Part shown: piece after piece, positions 58,071 to 64,000 of the stretch | Layout: every line of letters starts with the position of its first letter | How positions within the stretch are numbered: the stretch's first letter is position 1 | Made by a program: the position numbers and the translations under genes | The notes under the pieces: model-generated | What the model saw: only the letters and a program-made list of their open reading frames with translations | What the model was told of the DNA's origin: nothing | Database searches by the model: none | DNA from: Trujillonella endophytica | GTDB lineage: Bacteria; Actinomycetota; Actinomycetes; Mycobacteriales; Geodermatophilaceae | Direction: 5' to 3' | Assembly: GCF_019799905.1 (NCBI RefSeq) | Contig: NZ_JABGCI010000008.1 | Span: 1-64,000, forward strand | DNA length: 64,000 nucleotides

Positions 58071-58421
58071 GTGCTGTTCGAGGTCCAGCGCGCGACCGTC
58101 CACGGGCAGCCGGCGCTGTGCGTCCGGGGCGAGCTCGACATCGCCACGTGCCCCCAGCTCGGCTCCGCCGTCGCCGACGTGCTGGCGACCGGGGCGCAGT
58201 CGCTGGTGGTGGACCTGGCCGAGACGACGTTCCTCGACTCCTCGGGCGCCCGCCAGCTGGTCCGCACCGCCCGGCACGCCGCGGACGTCGGCGTCGCGCT
58301 GCAGGTCGTCTGCCCGGCCGACAACCGGCCGGTCCGGATGGTCATGGAGCTGCTGGAGCTGCACCAGGCCGTGCCGATCGTGGAACGGGCCGGCTTCGCC
58401 GGTGGGGGAGTCGGCTCCTAG
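58071..58421 (+). CDS. STAS-domain anti-sigma factor antagonist (RsbV-like)
   Basis: This 116-residue protein is one STAS domain: ALCVRGELDIATCPQLGSAV, then LVVDLAETTFLDSSGARQLV, where the Ser after LDS is the usual phosphorylation site. Dephosphorylated antagonists of this type bind the RsbW-like kinase and free the sigma factor. The phosphatase gene begins 9 bp downstream, so the two are almost surely cotranscribed. The GTG has GAGGG upstream. The RsbW candidate is at 52468. Confidence 0.93.
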   Translation: MLFEVQRATVHGQPALCVRGELDIATCPQLGSAVADVLATGAQSLVVDLAETTFLDSSGARQLVRTARHAADVGVALQVVCPADNRPVRMVMELLELHQAVPIVERAGFAGGGVGS

Positions 58422-58430
58422 GGTCGACCG

Positions 58431-60689
58431 GTGAGCCCGGCCGAGAGGACCCCGCCCGAGAGCGCGCCGTCCGACAGCGCGCCGCCCGACAGCGCGCTCG
58501 CCGAGGCGCTGCTGCGCTGCGCGGACGAGCCGATCGCCGTCCCCGGCGCGATCCAGCCGCACGGCGCGCTGCTGGCCGTCACCGAGCCCGACCTGACCGT
58601 CGTGGTCGCGTCGGCCGGCGCGGACGCCGTCTTCGGCACCGCCGTGGCCGGGCGCACCCTGGCCGACCTGCTGGAGCCCGCGGACCTCGAGCGGCTGCGC
58701 GCCGGGCTCGCCGGCGACCTCGCCGACATCGACCCCCTGCGGGTGCGGCTGCCCGTCGGCGCCGTCGACCTCGTGCCCCACCGCGTCGACGGGCTGCTGG
58801 TCACCGAGTGGGAGCCGCTGGCGGGCGCGGCCGAGGCCGGGCCGGCCTGGCACCGGCGGCTGCCCTCGGTGCTGCAGCGGCTGTCGGACACCGCCACGCT
58901 CGAACAGCTCACCGAGGTGCTCGCCCGCGACGTCCGGACGCTCACCGGCTTCGACCGGGTGATGGTCTACCGCTTCGACCGCGACTGGAACGGCGAGGTG
59001 GTCGCGGAGGACCGGCGGCCGGACCTCGAGCCGTTCCTCGGCCTGTGGTTCCCGGCCGCCGACATCCCCGCGCAGGCCCGCGCGCTGTACGCGACGAACT
59101 GGCTGCGGCTGATCCCCGACGCCGGGTACACCCGCGTGCCGCTCGAGCCCGCCACCGTGCCGGGCACCGGGCGGCCGCTGGACCTCTCCGGCGCCGTGCT
59201 GCGCAGCGTCTCGCCGGTGCACCTGGAGTACCTGGCCAACATGGGCGTGGTCGCCTCGATGTCGGTGTCGCTGATCGACCGCGGGCGGCTGTGGGGGCTC
59301 GTCGCCTGCCACTCCTACGCCGGACCGCGCCGCCCCTCCTACCCCGACCGGGTCGCCGCGGAGTTCCTCGGCCGCACCGCCTCGCTGCTTCTGCACACGA
59401 AGGTCACCGCCGGCGAGCAGGGCGACGTCGTCGGCGTCGCGCAGCGCTCGGCCGACCTCGTCGCCGCGGTGGGCCGGGCCGGCCGCACGCCGCTGCCCGC
59501 CCTCACCGGGGACGACGGCACAGGGCGGCCCACGGTGCTCGGGCTGCTGCCGGCGGCCGGCGCCGCCGTGCGCGTGGACGGGCGGCTGCGCCTGTTGGGG
59601 GAGACGCCTCCGGCCGAGCGGGTGGGCCCGCTGGTGGAGGCGCTGCTGGCGGCGGGGACGCCGGTCACGGACGCGCTGCCGCACGAGCTGCCCGCGGCCG
59701 CCGACCTGGCCGGCACGGCCAGCGGCGTGCTCGCCGTCGGCCTGGACGGCGGGGACTTCCTCGCCTGGTTCCGGCCCGAGACCCCGCGCGAGGTCACCTG
59801 GGGCGGCAACCCGCACGAGAAGGAGGTCACCGGCAGCGGCCGGCTGTCCCCGCGCCGGTCGTTCGAGGCGTGGACCGAGATCGTCCGCGGCACCGCCCGT
59901 CCCTGGCGCGAGCACGAGGTCGCGGCCGCGCGGGCGCTGGGCGAGCAGGTCGCCGCCGCCGGGCGGGCCCGCGCCCAGCAGGAGAACCGGATGGCCGCCG
60001 CGCTGCAGCGCACGCTCCTGCTCGACTCCTTGCCCGAGGTGCCCGGCGTGGACCTGGCGGCCCGCTACCTGCCCAGCGCGGACGACGTCGTCGGCGGCGA
60101 CTGGTACGACCTGGTGCCGCTGCCCAGCGGCCGGGTGTCGTTGGTGCTCGGCGACGTCGCGGGGCACGGGCTGTCCGCGGCGGCCGTCACCGCCCAGGTG
60201 CGGCACGCCCTGCGCGCGACGCTGCTGCGCGACCGCGGGCCCGGGGCGGCGCTCGCGGAGCTGAACCGGCTGCTCACGGCACTCCTGCCGGGGGAGATGG
60301 CGACCGCGGTCGTCGTGGAGCTCGACCCGGCCGGCGGGGAGGTCGCGGTCGCGAGTGCCGGGCACCTGCCGGTGCTCTCCACCGCCACCGGGTTCCTGCG
60401 CGCCGGCCGCGGACCGGCCCTCGGCATCGTCGACGACGCCGGGTACGCCGAGACGCGCCTGCAGCTGGCCGGCGACGAGCGGCTGCTGCTGTTCAGCGAC
60501 GGCCTGGTGGAGCGCCGCGGTCAGGCCGTGGACGTCGGGCTGGCCGCGCTGGAGGCCGCGGCGGTCCGGGGCGGCGGGGACGTCTCCGCCGTGCTGGACG
60601 CCGTCCTCGCCGCGCTCGACCCGCCGGGCACCGACGACGTCACCGTGCTCGGCCTCGGCCGCGACTCCGCTCAGACGAGGAAGCGGTAG
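58431..60689 (+). CDS. Bacteriophytochrome (PAS-GAF-PHY) fused to a SpoIIE/RsbU-type phosphatase
   Basis: This 752-residue protein begins with a short repeat linker, then a phytochrome photosensory core. The PAS domain has LLRCADEPIAVPGAIQPHG, whose Cys fits the biliverdin-binding site. The GAF domain has FDRVMVYRFDRDWNGEVVAE, PAADIP and SPVHLEYLANMG. The PHY domain has WGLVACHSYAGPR and the tongue motif PRRSFEAW. The C-terminal PP2C/SpoIIE domain (about 520-750) has SADDVVGGDWYDLVPL, LVLGDVAGHGLSAAAVTAQ and LFSDGLVERR with metal-binding Asp residues. Red/far-red light would thus control dephosphorylation of the STAS protein encoded just upstream. Chromophore binding is inferred from motifs. 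Confidence 0.93.
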   Translation: MSPAERTPPESAPSDSAPPDSALAEALLRCADEPIAVPGAIQPHGALLAVTEPDLTVVVASAGADAVFGTAVAGRTLADLLEPADLERLRAGLAGDLADIDPLRVRLPVGAVDLVPHRVDGLLVTEWEPLAGAAEAGPAWHRRLPSVLQRLSDTATLEQLTEVLARDVRTLTGFDRVMVYRFDRDWNGEVVAEDRRPDLEPFLGLWFPAADIPAQARALYATNWLRLIPDAGYTRVPLEPATVPGTGRPLDLSGAVLRSVSPVHLEYLANMGVVASMSVSLIDRGRLWGLVACHSYAGPRRPSYPDRVAAEFLGRTASLLLHTKVTAGEQGDVVGVAQRSADLVAAVGRAGRTPLPALTGDDGTGRPTVLGLLPAAGAAVRVDGRLRLLGETPPAERVGPLVEALLAAGTPVTDALPHELPAAADLAGTASGVLAVGLDGGDFLAWFRPETPREVTWGGNPHEKEVTGSGRLSPRRSFEAWTEIVRGTARPWREHEVAAARALGEQVAAAGRARAQQENRMAAALQRTLLLDSLPEVPGVDLAARYLPSADDVVGGDWYDLVPLPSGRVSLVLGDVAGHGLSAAAVTAQVRHALRATLLRDRGPGAALAELNRLLTALLPGEMATAVVVELDPAGGEVAVASAGHLPVLSTATGFLRAGRGPALGIVDDAGYAETRLQLAGDERLLLFSDGLVERRGQAVDVGLAALEAAAVRGGGDVSAVLDAVLAALDPPGTDDVTVLGLGRDSAQTRKR

Positions 60690-61915
60690 GCGGTCGTGCC
60701 GGGGGCCAGGTGCTGGATGCGCAGCGGGCTGGTCTCGATGCGGGCCAGCAGCGCCGCCAGGTCCGCGGCGCCGCCGACCTCGATGCCGGTCAGCGCGGCG
60801 CCGGTCTCCCGGTTGTCCCGCTTGACGTACTCGAACAGCACGATGTCGTCGTCCGGGCCGAGGACCTCGTCGAGGAAGCGGCGCAGCGCGCCCGGCTCCT
60901 GGGGGAACTCGACGAGGAAGTAGTGCTTGAGCCCGCGGTGCACCAGCGACCGCTCGATCACCTCGGCGTAACGGCTGACGTCGTTGTTGCCGCCGGAGAG
61001 CAGGCAGACGACGGTCTGCCCCGGCTCCACGGTCACCTGCCCGCCGGTCAGCGCCGCCGTCGCCATGGCCCCGGCGGGCTCGGCGATGACGCCGTCGACC
61101 TGGTAGAGGTCGAGCATCTCGGTGCAGATCTGTCCCTCGGGGACGGCGACCAGCTCGGCGCCGCTGTCGCGGACCATCGGGAAGGTCAGGTCGCCGGCCC
61201 GGCGCACCGCGGCCCCGTCGACGAAGGTGTCGATCTCGGCCAGCTCGACCGGCTCCCCGGCCGCGAGGGCGGCGGTCATGTTCGCCGCGCCGGCCGGCTC
61301 GACGCCGACCAGCCGGGTGCCCGGGCTGTGCTCCCGCAGCCAGGTGCCGGCGCCGGCGAGCAGGCCGCCGCCGCCGACGGGGAGGACGACGACGTCCGGC
61401 GGCGCGGGCAGCTGCTCGAGGAGCTCCACGGCGACGGTCGCCTGGCCGGCGATCGTGCCCGGCGCGTCGAAGGCGGGGACGAGCGTCGCCGCGGTGGCGC
61501 TGGCGTGCCGCGCGGCGGCGGCGGCCGCGTCGTCGTAGGTGTCACCGGACAGGACCAGCTCGACCGTGCCCTCGCCGAGGGCGGTGATCCGCTGGCGCTT
61601 CTGCCGCGGCGTCGTGCCCGGCACGAACACGTACCCGCGCACCCCCAGCGCGGCACAGGCGTGCGCCACCCCCTGGCCGTGGTTGCCCGCGCTGGCGCAC
61701 ACGACGCCGGCGGCGCGGGCGGCCGCGTCGAGCCGGCTGATGGTCGTGTACGCGCCGCGCACCTTGTAGGAGCGGCCGACCTGCAGGTCCTCGCGCTTGA
61801 GCCAGACGTCGGCGCCGGTCGCGGCGGACAGGCGGGCGTTGCGCTGCAGGGGCGTGCGGAGCGCCACCCCGGCCAGCCGGGAGACCGCGTCGTCGACGTC
61901 GGCGGAGAAGCTCAC
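60671..61915 (-). CDS. ilvA: Threonine ammonia-lyase (threonine dehydratase)
   Basis: This 414-residue PLP enzyme converts threonine to 2-oxobutanoate, the first step to isoleucine. It has the Schiff-base Lys in VGRSYKVRGAYTTI (about 51), the SAGNHGQG loop, the phosphate cup VGGGGLLAG, and a C-terminal ACT-like regulatory domain (about 335-414; LKHYFLVEFPQEPGALRRFL). Length and ACT domain fit the short biosynthetic form found in actinobacteria. The GTG at 61915 begins the conserved region. Its 3' end overlaps the phytochrome gene by 19 bp, convergent. Plain housekeeping gene, not part of the island. Confidence 0.92.
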   Translation of the reverse strand: MSFSADVDDAVSRLAGVALRTPLQRNARLSAATGADVWLKREDLQVGRSYKVRGAYTTISRLDAAARAAGVVCASAGNHGQGVAHACAALGVRGYVFVPGTTPRQKRQRITALGEGTVELVLSGDTYDDAAAAAARHASATAATLVPAFDAPGTIAGQATVAVELLEQLPAPPDVVVLPVGGGGLLAGAGTWLREHSPGTRLVGVEPAGAANMTAALAAGEPVELAEIDTFVDGAAVRRAGDLTFPMVRDSGAELVAVPEGQICTEMLDLYQVDGVIAEPAGAMATAALTGGQVTVEPGQTVVCLLSGGNNDVSRYAEVIERSLVHRGLKHYFLVEFPQEPGALRRFLDEVLGPDDDIVLFEYVKRDNRETGAALTGIEVGGAADLAALLARIETSPLRIQHLAPGTTAYRFLV

Positions 61916-61973
61916 CCGCTCATCCTCGCCGAGCGCCCCGCCGACGCCCGTCACCGGGCGGGGTGACATGCCT

Positions 61974-62027
61974 CCCCGGGCGCTCGTGCTCTGAGTACCG
62001 GGGGACGCAGAGCACGAGCGTCCGGGG
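61974..62027. terminator. Long inverted repeat between the helicase and ilvA genes
   Basis: The arms 61974-61993 and 62008-62027 pair over 20 bp with one G-T wobble (13 bp, CGCTCGTGCTCTG/CAGAGCACGAGCG, are perfect) around a 14-base loop. It starts 3 bases after the helicase stop on the minus strand. A terminator for the helicase gene is likely; it could also protect the mRNA end. Confidence 0.75.
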
Positions 62028-62029
62028 GA

Positions 62030-64000
62030 TCACCCGGTGGCGGCGGGGCCGACGAGCGTGCCGTCGTCGGCGCGGGTGAGCCGGCCGGACTCGAGCGCGG
62101 CGGACAGGGCGCGCTCGAGGAGCGGGGTCAGCGACGGCGTCCGGCGGCGGTGGCCGAACATCTCGGCGGTGCGCAGGAACAGCTCGTCCGGCGACGTGCC
62201 GGCACCGGCCCGGCACAGCGCCGCCATCGCGTTGCCGATCTCCTCGGGGGCCACGTGCTCCAGCGGCCGGTCGGCGCCGGAGGCCTGGCGCCGGAAACTC
62301 GCGTAGGTGTCGGGCGAGGTCCCCTGGGGCCAGAGGAAGTCGCCCGCGAGCAGTTCGGGCGGCAGCAGGCCGAGCAGCGCGTCGCGGCGGGCCTCGGTCA
62401 CCCGCGTGAGCCCGTGGGCGCCGGCCGCCAGCCGGGTCAGCCGGTCGCGGTGCACCGGTCCCTCGGCCTTGACCCCGGCCACCAGCACCCGGCGCACGGC
62501 GCGGGCGGTCGGGGCGTCGGCGAGCTGGTCGAGGACCTTGCGGTCCCCGGCGGGCTTGGGCGCCCAGGCGACGAACGGCTGCTCGCCGACGAGGGCCGGG
62601 GGAGCGGCGGTGGTGCGGGCGGCGGGACGGCGGGCCGGCCGGGGTTCGGGGTCGGGGTCGGGTTCGGGTTCGGGTTCGGCGGTGATCCCGGGCTCGGGCC
62701 GGGTGCTCGGCGCGGGCGCGACGACGGTCAGGTCCGCGCGCGCCGGTGCGGGCACGTGCTCCACCGCCGGGGCGGCCGCGGCCGGCGACGACCGGAGCAC
62801 GGCGAGCGGGGGAGCGGGGGCCGCCAGTGGCGCGGAGGGAGCCGCCGGGCGGTCGTCGACCACGGCCAGCACCGGGCGCACCGGTGGCACCTGCGGGGCC
62901 TGCGGCGGGACCTCGGCGGCGCCGACCGGCGGGACCGGGACGGCCGGGGGAGCGGCGGGCGCGGCGGGCGCGGACGGAGCCGAGAGCGCCGCCGGCGCCA
63001 CGGCCGGGTCGAGGGGGGTGCGCGTCGCCGCGTCCACCGCGGCGACGAGCCGGTCGAGCACGGCATCCCGGTCGCGCAGCCACGCGGGCAGCCACACCCG
63101 CTCGACCGCGGGCCAGCCGAGCATCCCCGACAGCACCTCGACGGGCAGCCCGTCGCGGTCGCCGACGGTGCGCCGGCGGGCCCAGGCCGGCCCGTCCAGG
63201 AGCACGGCCATCACCGGGGTGCCGGGCGCGTCCGGTGCGCTGACCGACAGGTCGATCCGGAAGTCCGACAGCCCGACGTCGGTGGACACCTCGAGCCCCC
63301 GCCCGCGCAGCGCGTCGGCGACCTCCTCCCGGTGCCGGTCCAGCGTGCTCGCGGGCCGGGCCTCGCGCGGGAGGGCGTCGGTGCCGAGCGCGGCCAGGTC
63401 GAGGTAGGCACGCAGGTGCTTCACGCCGACCGAGGAGGTCTGCTCCGCGCGCAGCTGGCCGGGGTCGAACGACGTGAAGACGACGACCTGCCGGCGCGCG
63501 CGGGTGACCGCCACGTTGAGGCGCCGCTCCCCGCCGACCCGGTTGAGCGGGCCGAAGTTCAGCGGCAGGACGCCGCGGTCGTCGGGGCTGAACGCCGTCG
63601 AGAAGAAGACGACGTCGCGCTCGTCGCCCTGCACGTTCTCCAGGTTCTTGACGAACAGGCCCTCGCCGTCGGTGCGGTCCAGGGCCTCGACCAGCCGGTC
63701 GTCGTCGGCGTCGCGCAGCAGCGCCTCGATGTAGGAGCGCTGCTGGGCGTTGAAGGTGACGACGCCGATCGAGGGCAGGGCTCCGGCCTCCCCGCTGTCC
63801 CAGGCGTCGAACCGCCGGCGGATCTCCGCGACGATCGCCTTGGCCTCCATCGGGTTGGTGCGCAGCAGCCGGCCCGCGCCGGAGCGGTGGAAGGTCCCGT
63901 TGACGCGCACCAGCGAGATGCCCCGCCCGTCGGGCTCGGCGGAGGACCGGCCGTGCGTCGGCGCGGGGAACGACGACAGCCGGTTCTCGTAGTAGTTGGT
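62030..64000 (-). CDS. Large SF1 helicase with C-terminal endonuclease-like domain, C-terminal part (5' end outside window)
   Basis: The frame is open from base 64000 to the stop at 62030 (656 residues). The first part is a helicase RecA-2 domain: SIGVVTFNAQQRSYIEALL, LENVQGDERDVVFFSTAFSP and RRLNVAVTRARRQVVVFTS, which are SF1 motifs V and VI. Next is a restriction-endonuclease-like domain (LEVSTDVGLSDFRIDLSVSA, AVLLDGPAWARR, SGMLGWPAVERVWLPAW), as in DUF4011/DUF3320-type helicases. A Pro/Ala/Glu-rich linker with EPEPEPDPDPEP follows, then a helical C-terminal domain. It probably unwinds and processes DNA, possibly in repair or defence. The N-terminal ATPase motifs lie outside the window. Confidence 0.85.
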   Translation of the reverse strand, partial: TNYYENRLSSFPAPTHGRSSAEPDGRGISLVRVNGTFHRSGAGRLLRTNPMEAKAIVAEIRRRFDAWDSGEAGALPSIGVVTFNAQQRSYIEALLRDADDDRLVEALDRTDGEGLFVKNLENVQGDERDVVFFSTAFSPDDRGVLPLNFGPLNRVGGERRLNVAVTRARRQVVVFTSFDPGQLRAEQTSSVGVKHLRAYLDLAALGTDALPREARPASTLDRHREEVADALRGRGLEVSTDVGLSDFRIDLSVSAPDAPGTPVMAVLLDGPAWARRRTVGDRDGLPVEVLSGMLGWPAVERVWLPAWLRDRDAVLDRLVAAVDAATRTPLDPAVAPAALSAPSAPAAPAAPPAVPVPPVGAAEVPPQAPQVPPVRPVLAVVDDRPAAPSAPLAAPAPPLAVLRSSPAAAAPAVEHVPAPARADLTVVAPAPSTRPEPGITAEPEPEPDPDPEPRPARRPAARTTAAPPALVGEQPFVAWAPKPAGDRKVLDQLADAPTARAVRRVLVAGVKAEGPVHRDRLTRLAAGAHGLTRVTEARRDALLGLLPPELLAGDFLWPQGTSPDTYASFRRQASGADRPLEHVAPEEIGNAMAALCRAGAGTSPDELFLRTAEMFGHRRRTPSLTPLLERALSAALESGRLTRADDGTLVGPAATG

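Noticed and set aside
1..64000. tRNA, rRNA or riboswitch
   Set aside because: Gaps are short and G+C-rich; nothing resembling a cloverleaf with TTCGA.TC or a known riboswitch core was found by eye.

Overview
The window is very G+C-rich, tightly packed actinobacterial DNA. GTG starts are common, genes overlap by 4 bp (GTGA, ATGA, TCAC), and almost every third codon position is G or C. The partial HNH nuclease of the DUF222 type, the LGFP-repeat L,D-transpeptidase, the F420/LLM-type oxidoreductase and the bacteriophytochrome-phosphatase together suggest Geodermatophilaceae or a close relative. That placement is inferred from gene content, not from a marker gene.

From about 1.6 to 56 kb the window is one large catabolic island with roughly forty genes of CoA-thioester metabolism and oxygenation. 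It holds seven acyl-CoA dehydrogenases, two crotonase-fold proteins, a double-hotdog MaoC protein, one single and two fused class III CoA transferases, and three thiolase-like proteins each next to a DUF35 zinc-ribbon/OB protein. It also holds two amidohydrolase-2 proteins, an acyl-CoA ligase, an SDR, a GMC oxidoreductase, an LLM oxidoreductase fused to an NTF2-like domain, an aldehyde dehydrogenase, three P450s, one ferredoxin, a dipeptide-type ABC importer and an MFS exporter. Five local regulators (GntR/FCD, PadR-like, three TetR) lie among the operons.

Layout: 1-1577, gene remnants; 1609-10663, GntR regulator and the first CoA operons around the shared intergenic region at 4781-4853; 10772-13963, GMC oxidase and a cell-wall transpeptidase; 14183-21170, cassette 1 (thiolase-like, DUF35, amidohydrolase, double CaiB, small protein, acyl-CoA dehydrogenase); 21157-23794, minus-strand SDR/UGSC operon; 23870-26865, regulators and CoA ligase; 27101-32927, ABC importer; 33122-36173, minus-strand TetR plus a dehydrogenase pair; 36318-40690, a second thiolase-like/DUF35 operon with another dehydrogenase pair; 40806-43938, P450, ferredoxin and exporter; 43926-46120, NTF2-like protein and aldehyde dehydrogenase; 46343-51470, cassette 2, which repeats the four gene families of cassette 1 in another order; 51534-52449, TetR and a small protein; 53121-55994, duplicated P450s.

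The set resembles steroid side-chain catabolism in logic: paired acyl-CoA dehydrogenases, MaoC hydratase, and Ltp2-like aldolase with DUF35. It lacks ring-degradation genes, so the substrate is unknown; a branched or alicyclic carboxylic acid or terpenoid is a reasonable guess. The permuted four-gene cassette with fused CoA transferases is the best candidate for an undescribed system.

The last 8 kb changes subject to signalling. It has an RsbW-like kinase (52468-52905), a GAF-GGDEF-EAL protein, an RsbV-like STAS protein and a bacteriophytochrome fused to an RsbU-type phosphatase, which suggests light-controlled partner switching. Threonine ammonia-lyase and the C-terminal part of a large SF1 helicase follow. 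No tRNA, rRNA, CRISPR array or transposase was seen, and no gap between genes exceeds 300 bases.
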